A DNA stretch of 64,000 nt from Amyloporia xantha (Eukaryota > Basidiomycota > Agaricomycetes > Polyporales > Adustoporiaceae). Shown in pieces: positions 23,147 to 35,641 of this stretch; position 1 is the first letter of the stretch; each line of letters opens with the position of its first letter. The position numbers and the translations under genes are program-made. Below the pieces are notes generated by a model, which did not search any database, was not told the DNA's origin, and saw only the letters and a list, made by a program, of their open reading frames with translations. The DNA lies in the NCBI GenBank assembly GCA_036971615.1, contig JAYKKR010000043.1, positions 124,001 to 188,000 of the forward strand. The letters run 5' to 3'.

Positions 23147-26100
23147 ATGCCTGGTCTTTCTGCTGCTATCACGAACCTACTAGGAGGCCCATCCTCTCCC
23201 ACAATTGGCGGCAAGGTCGAACTACCGCTCTCAGAGGACGAGCCTCTGGCGAGCAAAGAATTAGCGGCAGCGAAATGCGAACTCAGAATAGAGGGAATGA
23301 CGTGTGGAGCGTGTGTAGAGGTGAGTGTTGCGTTATGCTCGGCCGCATCGCCAGTGTTTCTCAACGAATGCGCAGTCGATAGAGGGCATGCTCAGGACTC
23401 AGCCAGGCATCTACTCCGTAAAGGTGGCCTTGTTAGCTGAGCGTGGCATTGTAGAGTATGATCCCGGTGTCTGGAATGCGGACAAAATTATCAACGTGCG
23501 CTTCTCTACTGTGTCTCTCTAAACCTTTGTTTACATAGTTTATGCAGGAAATATCTGACATTGGATTTGATGCCACCCTCATTCCACTAGCACGCTCGGA
23601 CGTTGTCACACTCAGAATCTATGGGATGACATGCTCGTCTTGCACATCTACCGTAGAGACCCAGCTCAGCGCCATGCCCGGAATAAACAGTGTTGCCGTC
23701 TCATTGGCGACGGAGACATGCAAGGTCGAGTTTGACCGCTCGCTCGTCGGCCCGCGAGAAATGGTGGAACGAATAGAGGAGATGGGTTTCGACGCAATGC
23801 TCTCCGATCAGGAGGACGCGACGCAGCTACGATCACTTACACGAACGAAGGAGATCCAGGAATGGCGCCAGCGATTCTATTGGAGTCTCGGCTTCGCAGT
23901 ACCTGTGTTTTTCATCAGCATGATTGCGCCCCGAATACCGTGGCTGTGCGTGCTAGTGCAGATGTGTCTCTTCCCAGGCCTCTATGTCGGTGACCTCCTG
24001 GTGCTGGGCCTTACAACACCTGCACAGTTCTGGATCGGACAACGGTTCTATCGCAATGCGTACAAGGCCCTCCGACATGGAAGCGCAACAATGGATGTCC
24101 TCGTCATGCTCGGGACATCTGCGGCCTACTTCTACTCACTGGGGGCCATGATCATCGCCATGTTCCAAGGCGACCCGGAATATCACCCATTCGTATTCTT
24201 CGACACGAGCACCATGTTGATCATGTTTGTCTCTCTTGGACGCTATCTTGAGAACCGAGCGAAGGGACGCACGAGCGCGGCGCTCACGGACCTGATGGCG
24301 CTTGCGCCGTCCATGGCCACGATCTACACTGATGCTCCCGCCTGTACGCAGGAGAAGAGGATCCCAACCGAGCTGGTCCAAGTGGACGACATCGTGAAGA
24401 TTGTTCCCGGAGATAAGATCCCCGCAGATGGGACGGTGGTCCATGGTACGTCGACGGTCGACGAGAGCGCCGTCACGGGCGAGCCCGTGCCTGTGCAGAA
24501 GCAGATAGGGGACAGCGTCATTGGCGGGACCGTGAATGGTCTCGGGACGTTCAACATGCGTGTTACGCGGGCTGGGAAAGACACTGCCCTCGCTCAGATT
24601 GTCAAGCTCGTCGAGGATGCGCAGACATCCAAGGCGCCTATCCAGGCGTTTGCGGACAAGGTCGCTGGGTACTTTGTACCGGCCGTGATCACGCTCGCGG
24701 TGGTCACTTTCTCCGGGTGGATGGTCATATCCCATGTCATCAGGGAGACTGCACTGCCCGAGATGTTCCGCATGCCCGGTGCGAGCAAGCTGGCGGTGTG
24801 CTTGCAGCTGTGCATATCCGTAGTGGTAGTCGCATGCCCGTGTGCTCTGGGGCTGAGCACCCCGACAGCGATCATGGTCGGCACTGGGGTGGGCGCCAAG
24901 AATGGTATCCTGATCAAGGGTGGCCGTGCCCTGGAGGCCAGCAGATTCATCAAGAGGGTCGTGTTGGACAAGACCGGGACGGTTACGGAGGGCAAACTCA
25001 CTGTAGTAGCTGCAGCATGGGTGCCCGCCACCGACTATGAGGAATTGCCGACTCAGGGGCTGGACGAGGTCTCCCTTCGTGCGAAGTGCGCTGAGGGGCT
25101 CACCCGTGCTGAACTCATCGCAATGGTCGCTGCAACAGAAGCTCGCTCTGAACATCCTTTGGCGAAGGCCGTTGCTGTATATGGCAGGGATCTCCTAGGG
25201 AAGGCCATAATGGCGGTCCCTCAAGTCAACATCGACTTTTTTGAAGGCGTTCCGGGTGCAGGCGTCAAAGCGACCGTCACGCTATCTGACAAGAGGAGCC
25301 AATTTATCGTATATGTCGGGACTGCCCGGTTCGTGATGCAGTCGGACGAGGTTCAGCTTCCCGCCGCGCTGTCTGTGTTTGATAGTCAGGAAGCGTCGCA
25401 AGGGCTGACCACTATTTTCGTCTCGGTGTCGAGCCCTGCGAGACAGCCATCTCCTGTGCTGTCAATCGCGCTCTCAGATGCTCCTAGGCCGTCCTCGATT
25501 TACGCGATCAAGGCCCTGCAGTCCATGGGCATCGAGGTGAATATGATGACAGGTGATGGCCGAGACACCGCGCTGGCTGTTGCGAAGCAGGTTGGCATCA
25601 AGCCTGAGGGTGTTTGGGCTAACATGAGCCCGAAGGGCAAGGCATCTGTGGTGACCGAGCTCATGGAGAAAGGCGGTGGCGGTGTTGCGATGGTATGTCA
25701 TTCAGCATGGAATTCAAATATGATACTCATATTACCCCGAAAATTAGGTCGGTGACGGTATCAACGACTCACCTTCGTTGGTGGCAGCTTCCGTTGGTAT
25801 CGCGTTATCTTCAGGGACATCAGTCGCCATTGAGGCTGCCGACATCGTACTCATGCGCTCCGATCTTCTCGACGTCGTCGCTGCCCTTCACCTTTCGCGC
25901 GCAATATTTACAACAATTAGACGTAATCTTGTCTGGGCATGTGTCTACAATTTGCTCGGAATCCCTCTCGCGATGGGCTTCTTCCTTCCATTCGGGATTC
26001 GTCTGCACCCCATGATGGCGGGGGCTGCCATGGCATCCTCATCTGTCAGTGTTGTTACGAGTTCCTTATTGTTGAAGGGGTGGACCCGTCCTCCATCCAG

Positions 26101-26257
26101 CGTCATGCCTGGAGAAGTGATTCCCCATGAGACTTTGTGGGATGGCGTGCGGACCTTCCTGTACGACACATGGTCGACTTTCCGCGGTCTCATTGGCGGA
26201 AGGCGACGTTCTTCTGGATACAGTCAGCTACCTGTTGAGATGAGCGAGGCGGTATAG
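23147..26257 (+). CDS. CCC2: Copper-transporting P1B-type ATPase
   Basis: Pumps Cu(I) into the late Golgi lumen for loading onto multicopper enzymes such as laccases and Fet3-type ferroxidases. Exons 23147-23320, 23376-23495, 23548-25692, 25748-26257; 982 aa. Two N-terminal heavy-metal-binding domains carry GMTCGAC (about residue 50) and GMTCSSC (about 124). Eight-helix P1B core: TGE loop (VTGEPVP), intramembrane CPC (ACPCALG, about 528), phosphorylation site DKTGT (about 573), SEHPLA in the nucleotide-binding domain, GDGIND hinge, and C-terminal [14 protein letters not shown] metal-site helix. All catalytic residues are present. Divergently arranged with the dynactin-like gene. In a wood-decay fungus it would support laccase maturation (inference). 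Confidence 0.96.
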
Positions 26258-26766
26258 GGCAGGTTATAAATTGAGGGAGTTTTGGGGTTCTGCTAAATAC
26301 TCATATCTGTCTGCATTCGTTAATCGTGTACTATTGTTCCTTTCGGTGCTAAATCTCGCATCTGTATATTCTTAGCTAGCACACATATTTTTATGCCGAT
26401 GCCAATGAAATATCACTTCGGTCTGTGAATTGAATTTGAGTGGTTTGGTCGATTCAATCGGGTTGTTTGAAGGTGATGACATGCAGCTTTGGCAGCGCGC
26501 TGTCTCGGCCCTCCATGGAGCCAATGTAAGGAATTGGTGAGATAGAAACTTGCTAAGTATTCCAAAGTCATTTGCAATGTGATAAAGAGGCAAAACGTGG
26601 TGCATGCGGACGTGATCGATCGATCGTCTACTTCCGAATAAGATGGGACAACTAATTGTGGCGTTGTACCTCAGTTCAGTACTCAGTGCTCACCATATTA
26701 CTGCTATTTCGCGATGCTTTACCTCAACGAAGACTTGTACGTAGCAATCCTAACTCTGCGTCACTA

Positions 26767-28341
26767 ATGTCGATTTTACAACTGAAGTGTTTGTTTAGTG
26801 ATGAAAACAAAGAATCTCATATAACCTCAGGCACCCCGGATATGATGCTCATGTCAGCTGCTACAGGGCCTATTGACCGATTAGAGCAGCTAGTATGCGA
26901 AATGAATGCAAATTTGTCAATACGCGATCCTATGGAGGGGCTTTCACCTCTTCACCTGGCTGCTGAGGTTGGCGACGAGGAGAACGTGCGGTGGATGCTC
27001 GACCATGGAGCGCGTTGGAACCAGGCAGATGAGTATGAACGTACAGCAGGCGAGCTGGCACTGCAAAATGGTTTTTCTGAATGCTACAGGATAATTTTTG
27101 AGAGTGCCGTCTCGTCAGGTAAGTCTGGTCGGAGTCCTACGAAAGTCAAGCTATGTCAGGAAAGCGCAACTGACCAGCTATTCTGTGACCCGATCACTCA
27201 GAATATGAGTACTGGTGCGATCCTCATCCGTCACGCGCAGGCGGTGAAAATCTGCTGGGAGACCTTCGGACACAGCCCTATAGAATCATTAACAGCGAGT
27301 ACTTGGTCACAAATGTCAAGTTTATGAATCCTCGTCCTGAAGTACCGAATGACTTCGCCATGGTCACGCAGGGAGGGACTGGAGTCATGATGGAATGGGA
27401 AAGACCACTAAGTACACGCCACTGAAGGAACCCTGTACGTCGCCACACTTATCGCTGCTCGTCTCTAGTGAAAGAAACCGCGCGTCTGCTGTGTGAAGAC
27501 ATGGGGAGAGAGAAGTCCGTCTTGAACGTCGGCTTCGGCCTGGGCATTGTATGATCCGCGCATCCATCATCTTACCGGCGATGAGATTTCTCAATAAAAG
27601 CCCTTAGATCGATTCTTACCTGCAGCAATACGAGCCGGCGACTCACACCATCATCGAGGCCCATCCACAGTGTCTCAAATACATGCGGGAGAATGGATGG
27701 TATGACAAGCCGAACGTCCGAATCCTGGAAGGCCCCTGGTACGACTTCATCGGCCCTCAAGCGCTCAACGACATTGGATGGCCCGCTCGCAATGATGGGA
27801 CTGCCATAGACGGCCTCGGCACATTCGATGCTATCTACTTCGACACGTTCAACGAGGGGTATCCAGGCCACCTCGCGTTTCTGCGCTGCGTGCCTCGTCT
27901 TCTGTCGGGGCCCCGTGCACGGTTCTCGTTCTTCCATGGGCATGCTCGAGGTTGGGAGCTGGGCTATGAGGTAATGCGACCTGTACATTAATCATGCATC
28001 GGCGTGCTGTTTTGATACAGTTTCGCAGGTGTACAGCGAAGTTGCTCGGCTGCATGCTAATGACCTCGGTCTCTCAACAAAATACTTCGGTACAGTTCCT
28101 ACTTCATATGCTAGCAATGCTGGGCGTCTCTCGCTGACCACACACCCAAGATTGTGACATCGATCCCAAGACAGTATGGGAGAGCTTCAATGAGCTCAAA
28201 GGGGTACGAGTCTTTCTCGTGTATAGCCTGAAGTCATATGCGCGTGCTGAGTGCATTCTGCAGGAGCACCATCATCCTTACAAGATACCCATCTTGTATA
28301 TGGGCCCCACTGTCATGAGGCGGAACCGCTTGGCAACGTAA
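26767..28341 (+). CDS. RMT2: Protein arginine N5-methyltransferase Rmt2
   Basis: S-adenosylmethionine-dependent enzyme that methylates the delta nitrogen of arginine (in yeast, on ribosomal protein L12). Exons 26767-27118, 27202-27411, 27469-27548, 27608-27970, 28029-28089, 28151-28203, 28264-28341; 398 aa, all phases closing. N-terminal ankyrin repeat (GLSPLHLAAEVGDEENVRWML), the Rmt2-type bridging segment ending GTGVMMEWERPLMKETARLLC, then the methyltransferase fold: VLNVGFGLGIIDSYLQ (SAM-binding motif I), IIEAHPQCLKYM, NVRILEGPWYD, FDAIYFDTFNE and FSFFHG, closing with YKIPILYMGP. The start at 26767 (MSILQLKC) is a choice; the frame is open further upstream but without family similarity. 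Confidence 0.92.
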
Positions 28342-29050
28342 CTTTGTTCCATGTCATGAACGTAACACGACCACTCTCGGATGACATCGTCTTCGGAGGA
28401 GCGATTGCCACGGCTGCTGATGCGTCTGCCGAGGGGTTCGCCGTCGGTCGGAAATATATCTTGGACAGTACGCGAAACGTCTATCCTTTTTTGCTGGCTG
28501 TCGAATTGGAGCGTGACAGTTCCCGTGGGTGTATACCGTGGTTGAGGGAAGGGAATAGAGCCCGTGAAAAAGTAGCATTACAGGGCTCCTATCAATCGTA
28601 CACTTGCCATTGGCAACTCCATTCCAATTGTATGCTGTAGGTAAACTCTCAGTTTACATCCTAGAGGGAAGGGAGGAGGGTAACAATATAGCCAATCCGC
28701 CTGTCGGCCACAAATACTCGCCTATGACGAGACACCGCACTTTGTATGGAAGATCTCATTTTGTGGTTCGCCGGGTAGGCGACGGTCTATAACATACACA
28801 ATGCGTGGCCATCATCAATCAGTAGTGGAGATATCGTACACCCCCCGCGGTACATGCATGCGAATCAGTAATGAGACAAACAAGGATAATGATAGCGGAG
28901 CGGAGCGATGCTGAGCGTGAATGTGTGCGTGATGAGTCTATCAGATTGTCGTCGGCGGAGCCAGGGGGATCGCAGATGGAGTGTAGTATGTACCATACCG
29001 TAAAATGCTTGCAGAATGGAGGCAAAAGAAACGTCAAAGACAGCAGGGCG
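28342..29050. other. Convergent intergenic interval
   Basis: Contains the 3' flanks of RMT2 (+) and the ZIP transporter (-). No additional gene or structural RNA seen. Confidence 0.5.
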
Positions 29051-30379
29051 TCATGCCCACTTCCCGAGGAGCGCCATGAGCCCCGCACCGAGCATCATGC
29101 ACCCAAGCGCAAACGCCAGATGCCGGTTCGACCCTTCGATCATCGCCTTGTTGAAGATGAACTCGTGCGCCATGAGCTCGACGAGGCCGGTGTAGATCAG
29201 GATCCCGCTGCTGAACGCGTCCATTACCCCGCTCACGATGCTCGCCGTCGTGCTTCCCGGGTTGTACGTCGTGCGGACGCCGAGCCCCGCGGCGATCCCG
29301 ATGGGCGTCGTTATTCCGTACAAGCACGCGCCGAGGACGGGCACGTAGGAGTATGCAGGCGGCAGCTCCATGTACGCGAGCCGCGAGCCGACACCGAGAC
29401 CTTCGAACATTTCTGAGGGCACCGCCAGGGTTATGAGAAGGTGATGACAGCAGAAGATCGAGACGTACGATGGAAGACGATGACGACGAACAGGATCTTG
29501 AAATCCGGGTCCACAGCGAGAGTCAGGCCGATTAGCGTGCTATTTCGTCGTCAGTCACATTCCACACTGCCCTAAACAATCGCACACACCTATGCAGCAA
29601 CACACCAAACTCAAGGATCGCAACACCCAGAATCTGCGCGATGGCCGAGTCGGACATGCCCCCGTGGTGCGCGTGTGAGAGCGCCTGCTTCTCGGGGAGA
29701 GACTCGATGTCGCCCGACCCGCTAATCTCCTTAACCATGCCCGCGTCGGATTCGGGATACACGCTCGCATGTGGATGAGAGGAGTGTTCGCCCTCGGGCC
29801 CGTGTGCGGCGTGTGCTCCTGCAGCAAGGCCGTGGCCGTGTGCGTCGTGTTCGAGTCCAAGCTTAGCGAGCACTGCAGTGCCCCAGCGGAAGGCAACGAT
29901 CTCGACGATGAAGATCATGAAGATGCTGATGAGACATATTGCGAGCGCATAGGGCTGGAGCAAGCGATGTGTGTCAGCTGCGAGAGATGACACATATTCG
30001 ATTGAGACGCACGTATTCCTGCCATGCGGGGGATAAACACGGCGAGCCGAGCTCTTGCATCGCAGGGTCCAGGAGATGGATGAAAGCGGTCGCGATCTGT
30101 CGAACAATAACGGGTCAATCGGCTAGCTTCATGGGTGAATGGAAGACAGCGCACGATGACCCCGCTTCCAAAATACTTGGCAATTTGGAAGACGGTCGTT
30201 GGGACGTGCACACGCAGCCATTTGGTGCGGCGAGAGATGACGGGGAAAAGGGCGCCGAACATAGAAGTCGCCATGATGATAAAAATGGAGGCTATGCGGA
30301 GAGAGGTGTAGGTCTCTGCGCCGCCGCCTGGCCCGCACGGGTTGCTGTCGTCACGACGCATCATCCTGGAGTTCCTCAT
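29051..30379 (-). CDS. ZIP-family zinc transporter (Zrt1/Zrt2-like)
   Basis: Imports Zn(II), and possibly Fe(II), across the plasma membrane. Exons 30155-30379, 30013-30096, 29590-29954, 29469-29539, 29051-29412; 368 aa with closed phases. First ATG at 30379 (MRNSRMM). Eight-TM ZIP layout: IASIFIIMATSMFGALFPV (TM1), FGSGVIIATAFIHLLDPA with the conserved His, a variable His-rich cytosolic loop (several HxH motifs) between TM3 and TM4, then the TM4 metal-site signature HSTLIGLTLAV and the TM5 signature HQMFEGLGVGSRLA, and C-terminal helices (VSGVMDAFSSGILIY, MLGAGLMALLGKWA). Key His, Gly and Glu residues are intact. No zinc-responsive element was identified in the promoter. Confidence 0.93.
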
Positions 30380-32530
30380 TGTGGCAGTCGTCGTCCTTGT
30401 CGGTGTCTCGTGCACAGTGCGAGTGATCCGGAGGTCGAGAAGGCGAAGTAGCGGTTATATACCTGAATAAACAGGCACGAACAGTTGGACGGAGGAAAGG
30501 GACAAACTGGGAGGGTGGAAGGGGCGTTGGAGAGAAACGTTTGGGACATATGGCCCGGCAGCTACCCCCACTGCCTGCCCTGGTGCCCTTTGACCGCTCG
30601 GGTCCTCCTCACATCCTTCAGCCAATCAGAGCCAACTGTTCCCGCTTTTTCGCCTGGTGCTGGGTCACGTGCCCGTAAGACATCATACGGGTACCCTCGC
30701 GGTCACCACCCAACTTTCTGCCCTGGGTCTGACACCGATACCTAGGTACCGTGCGCGTGGATCCAGTTGCAAGTAGTGAGGTGCACTGTCAATCATCGTC
30801 GGGAGCGTATCCCACCGACGACAGTAAGGCCAATAAATCTCGCTATGATTGGCACGGAAAGTTCATCTGGCCGACAGCACCCGACGAACTTGAACCAGCG
30901 CAGTATTTGAATAATGTGGATAGTCCATGTTCATCCGGTGCGTCTTATTCATTCCCTGATTGTCGCTTAGGACAAGTGATGATATCGACTTTGTAATCCA
31001 TAAGCATTCGAGGGCAGGCTTGTTCACGGAGACCCGAGCCGCGATTGAGAAAAATCAGCGTTGTACGTATCGGGACGCGCAATCTGATATGCGGCCACCT
31101 GCCGTACAATCAAGCAGAACATATCTGTACCCTGCATCCTGGCACATGGGTGCTCTTTAATGACCGTGAGACCAACACCGTCGATACTCAGCTTTCTCGC
31201 TGACGGCAAAATTCACCAAGTGCAAAAATATTTTGGTCAATTTCCAGCTGGCATCCGCCTGTCACCCCAATCCTCTACCTCCTCAAAATTCCTTCGCCCT
31301 GATCTCTCTCCAACTCCTCCAGTGTTAGATCAATTAACCTCTCATCAACATCGCTGCGATTCCTCATTAGTTTTTGGTTTTCAGTTCCGACTGAAGCAGA
31401 TCCGAGAAACCGGTCGCGTAGGCACGAGCAGCGCAATCCTCATTCGTCTGAGGACCCTCCCGGACAGCCAAGACATGGTTAGAGTTGTGCTTGGCACTGA
31501 TTCGCTGACCCTTGAGGTACTCGGTCGAAAAGCGCGTCGATGTGCCCACACTCAGCGCTTGTGGCGCTCGAGACTTGGAGCTCGAGACTCGGAAGTTTGA
31601 CCTCGATTCGTCGAACCCATCCGGGGCTCAGGCGATCGTGATACCACGGTGCTGCTCGATATCTTGAGTCCATGTCTCGGTTGTGGAGACGTGGAAGCGA
31701 CCTATGGCGCGGCCGAACTGGCATGAGTGTCAGCCAGGGACGCAGATGGACTTTCGCAGATCTTCCTCCATTGGCCATTTTTTATGCGGTGACCTGGTGC
31801 AGACTCAGAGCATGAATATTGCGACCGCTGGCATCACAGGTACGCCGGGTACTGGAGTCGTTCGCAGTCGTTCTCTGCACGTCTCGTCGAGCTGTCTCTT
31901 CTCAGAGCTGCTGTCTACATGCCGCAGCCAAGTATCCCCCTTGCGCGTTGGCCACCTGCAAGCGGTGTTTGCGACACGACGAGCCGTCACAATATGGACT
32001 GATATATAACGGCGGCCCTAATGACCCCTTGTGCTTCAGAATGCAAAAGGTTATAAATCGTGGCACGATTCCTCCATGCCCACGAGCGACGCCGACCGCG
32101 GTATAAATACTAGGACAAGGGGAACGGCAACAAGTCTATCATCCCTCCGAACTATAGCTCAAGCCGAAGCCTTAGTCTATCTGGCGGCAAACCTGACGGA
32201 CATGGACACGACCAGTGCCCACTGGCAAGTGGCGGTTCTATTGTGCTGGTTTCACACCGTTGGCTTACTGTGCTGAATGAGTCTGTTCGGAGATTGTAGG
32301 CCGCAATCAAGACATTCCCAGATCAGCCAATTGTTGATTTCTCATTATCTTACCGCTTCAGTTTCGTCACTCGTGAAATTTGAGTATACAGGTTCTGAAT
32401 GAATGCATCAAAGAGCCCTTGGTTATAAGCCTCAGGTTGTATAGGGAAAGGGAATTAGTCTAGAACAAAAAAATGTATCACCGTTGCGAGTACATGGTCA
32501 TAATGCCCGCTAGATAATCACAGTGCGGAT
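30380..32530. other. Interval without a supportable gene
   Basis: Several coding-like fragments (for example RYDWHGKFIWPTAPDEL near 30840 and SDDIDFVIHKHS near 30970, + strand), but no exon chain closes in phase and no domain is recognisable. TATA-like TATAAATAC at 32102-32110. Possibly a degraded gene. Confidence 0.4.
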
Positions 32531-32604
32531 GGTCCCCCTCGAAACACCAATCTCATCCATGATCCCTGGTCCCCCTCGAAACACCAATCTCATCCATGAT
32601 CCCT
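32531..32604. repeat. Tandem duplication, 2 x 37 bp
   Basis: Two adjacent identical 37-bp units (32531-32567 and 32568-32604), each beginning GGTCCCCCTCGAAACACC. They lie 14 bp beyond the stop codon of the minus-strand glycoprotein gene, so in its 3' UTR. Confidence 0.9.
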
Positions 32605-32618
32605 GAATATGATCTCTC

Positions 32619-34391
32619 TCAATCGTCTTCTTGCAGTCCAGCTGTATCCCTCCATGCAGGATCGTATCTCGGTGGCGTCGTCAGAGGAACAGGCCCTGCA
32701 TCTTCCTCCTGGTATACGGCGTGTGGCTCCGGCTCGGAGCCTGTTCGATGTGGCGACGAAGACGTGCTGGGCGATGATATCTCGGGGCGCATGGCATATG
32801 GCTTTGGTTCCGAGTTGTCGAGCATAATGGACGACCGCGAGGGCTCATCAAACGCAAAGGTGGGAGTTTCCGCGTACGACTTCGTATCTGGCAGCAGGTG
32901 ACGTTAGCTCATGGGTGTAGGAACGAGTTAGGGACCTTACAGGGTGAAGGAGCAGAAGGGGCATCCAGTGCTCCTTCTCTGTGCAAAGATGCAACAGAGC
33001 GGTATGCATGACTGCCGTCGGTGGGATAATGGACGGCGTCGGCATGGATATCAGAATCTGTCGGCTCGATTTCTTCGGCAGTTTGATTCCGGCGCCGCTG
33101 CATGCGAGTAAAGACCAACAGAACGATTGCGGCTGCGAGAAATGCCAATACACATGCAACCTGTTGGACTGTATGAGTTTCTTGTTCTTGGCAGAACAGA
33201 ACGAAAAAAGCGCACCACTACACCTGCAATGCCGCCCGTACTCAGAGCATCAGATCCGGAAGACAGGTTTGCGGTAGAATGTGAAGGGACAGCGATAGAC
33301 GAGCTCCGAGCCGCAGTGCTCCCAGACGAAGATGCGGTCGAAGACGACGATGACGACCTGGTTCATGGAGAGTGGACAAGGTCAGAGCCCATCGTCTGCA
33401 GGTTGACAGTAACAAACGCTTACAAAGGAATGGCATCGAATACGACGACGCTCTCCAACGCGAGGCCGGCGGGACCAACATTGGTCACCGTAATATTGTA
33501 TGTCTGTGTACGCTCGAGGCCCGTAGCCAGATGCAACACAGAGCCTTCTCTGACCCACGGCAACGTCGCGTTGTATTCCGTTACTGTTTGATTTATTGCG
33601 GAAGGTGGTGGCGGACTGAGTGCAACGGAATACTGTCCGTAATTGACACCCATGATACCGTAAATCTCGAAGCCCACACTAGAGTTGAGTTGGAACGAGG
33701 CAGATGTAGAGGGGATAGAGGTCTCGATCCAGGGGCCAAATTCAGGATCGTAGTCGGTAGGAATCATCCATTGGTCGTCGTCGGACAGGGAAAAGAAGGA
33801 GTTGATCATTGTGTTATCATCAGTCGTCGTGACAGTCGAGATGCTATGATTCTGGAGAGCGGTCCTATGGGAGAAGGTTGTCAGTGTGCTGAAATGGCTA
33901 TACGTCTCCACCACTACTCACCCGGCTTCGCCCATCCCCACACTTATAGTAGCGGATGAGATGGTGACGGTGCCTCCTGTGACATTCAGACTAATCCAGT
34001 GAGCGCCATACTTCAATCCCGTCTGGCTAAATAGCAGCCCATTTGCCGTGTCGCTACTCTTGGTATATGATGGGCTGGGGTTTGTGTCGCTACTCATCTG
34101 ATATCCGTATGGATCAGCCAGGCCATATAGCCACACTGCAGTTCCTGTCCACTGTAGCTCGACTGACGCCCCAGGACTTGATGTCGTGTAATACTCCTAG
34201 GAAAAACGATGGCGTGAATGAGTACAGTTCGCTCAAAAACCATCATGAACAAGGCTGACCTGAGTATCGCCACCCTCGAGAGCTATGTACCAAGTGGCGT
34301 TGGACGGGCCGTCACGATACGGTTTGTACACGAGCATCGGGTCGATGTCGTCGATCGTGATATTGTATGCCTGATAGGATGCCATCTCCAT
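32619..34391 (-). CDS. Single-pass membrane glycoprotein with jelly-roll-like ectodomain
   Basis: Exons 34260-34391, 33922-34196, 33864-33424, 33357-33224, 33168-32941, 32887-32619; 492 aa, phases closing. Typical of a large uncharacterised basidiomycete family: ectodomain opening with YNITIDDIDPMLVY and GTAVWLYGLADPYGYQM (beta-rich, carbohydrate-binding-like), a second lobe with PTDYDPEFGPW and FEIYGIMGVNYGQYSVAL, multiple N-glycosylation sequons (NVT, NHS, NSS, NQT, NAT, NIT), a Ser-rich stalk, one TM helix (VACVLAFLAAAIVLLVF) followed by a basic RMQRRR stop-transfer, and an acidic cytosolic tail. The modelled start MEMASYQAYN lacks a signal peptide. Homologs usually have one, so an upstream exon is probably missing from this model. 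Function unknown; surface sensor or wall protein is a guess. Confidence 0.72.
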
Positions 34392-35641
34392 CCAGGATCG
34401 TCTAATCTCCGAAAGCGTCTGTTGAGATAAATTGGGGTGCGGTTCCTTCCTACCGACTTCCTGACGAAGTAGCCAGATGAATGAGAGAACGGTATGGCCA
34501 GTAGCCGGACAGAGAACAGCGTTTTCTCTGCTTAGAAAGCTCTTATGGGAAATGCCACATGCTGATCCCTGCAGGACTCGGTGACCTAAAGTGCCGGAAG
34601 GCGCGTGGACAATTGTAGGAGAGGTCTTGATCGTGAACGAGATAGAAGCGGAACACTCCGTTGTGGGTGCTTGTAGGTGCCAGAAGCGTCCTTGGGAGTC
34701 TTCAGACGTTGATTAGGTGTCCAATTTGGTTTCGAGATGTGAACACATACCTGGAGTACTGTATTACACCTCTGTCAACTATATATGCCAGTATGCTAAT
34801 CGCGGAATCAAGCGTGGAAAAATAAAGGCTATGCATCATTCTTGTTGTTAGATCAGCTTGGGCGGGCGGCGGTTTGCGTGGGCGGCACAGTACTTACCAC
34901 TAGGACATATCTTGATAACAAGAATACGTGTTTTACCACGTACCACCAATTGAAAGCCTTCTTCGCAGCTATGGCTGGAAGCAGCGCCCTGATCAATTAT
35001 GACTCATGAAAACAACTTGCGTGCGTCAATAGCATTGATGCTGTCCTTCAGCAAAGTATAGGATGCGACCACCGGCAAAGACACTGTCGAATTTCACCGA
35101 GTATATAGCCCTAAATGTGTCCCGATAAATAAGTAATTGGCTTCAGCCCACATGTATACCTTGCCGACTGTTCCACGCAGGAGTGTGAATCGGTGGCTTT
35201 GGCCAGAGTTCCTTCGTCTTCTTTCCAGTACATAGATCGGTTGGCACAGCTGATGCTGACGGAAGGCAAATATTTCACAGAAAGGAACGGCAGCGATTGG
35301 GCTTGGTGCTGCCTCAGCTACCAAACGCGTCAGGATTGAAGTCAACGTTGTGAATAAGATGAACGTACCAATGCCAGTCATGCTAGACCGACAACATGGG
35401 AGGTCAAGAAACAGAGTCGATATGGCCCGTAAGACGTCACTGCTCATACGCATCGCCAAGTGGTTGATTCCGAAATTCAGACATCAACGCAATGCACAAC
35501 GGAATCAATTACGAGATCAAAAGTAACAAGAAATACCAATCGATATGCAACATACACGCAGGTACAGCAACGACCGATTCAAATCGGGCATGCGCTCATG
35601 GGGCACAAGAAATAGAGCATCAAGAACCAAACAAATTGGCA
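34392..35641. other. Interval without a supportable gene
   Basis: Holds the promoter of the glycoprotein gene and possibly its missing signal-peptide exon. A minus-strand frame at 35094-35459 includes plausible splice sites but no identifiable protein. Confidence 0.4.

Noticed and set aside
24136..25155. 339-codon minus-strand frame inside CCC2
   Set aside because: Antisense shadow of a clear P-type ATPase core.
26656..26766. Upstream extension of RMT2 (start at 26656)
   Set aside because: The added residues are hydrophobic/basic and not typical of Rmt2 N-termini; the ATG at 26767 fits the family better.
30751..31160. Possible multi-exon + strand gene with WHGKFIWPTAP
   Set aside because: Candidate introns do not keep the frame, there is no ATG in a sensible place, and no family is recognised.
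35094..35459. Minus-strand 121-codon frame with plausible splice sites
   Set aside because: No recognisable product in any spliced combination tried.
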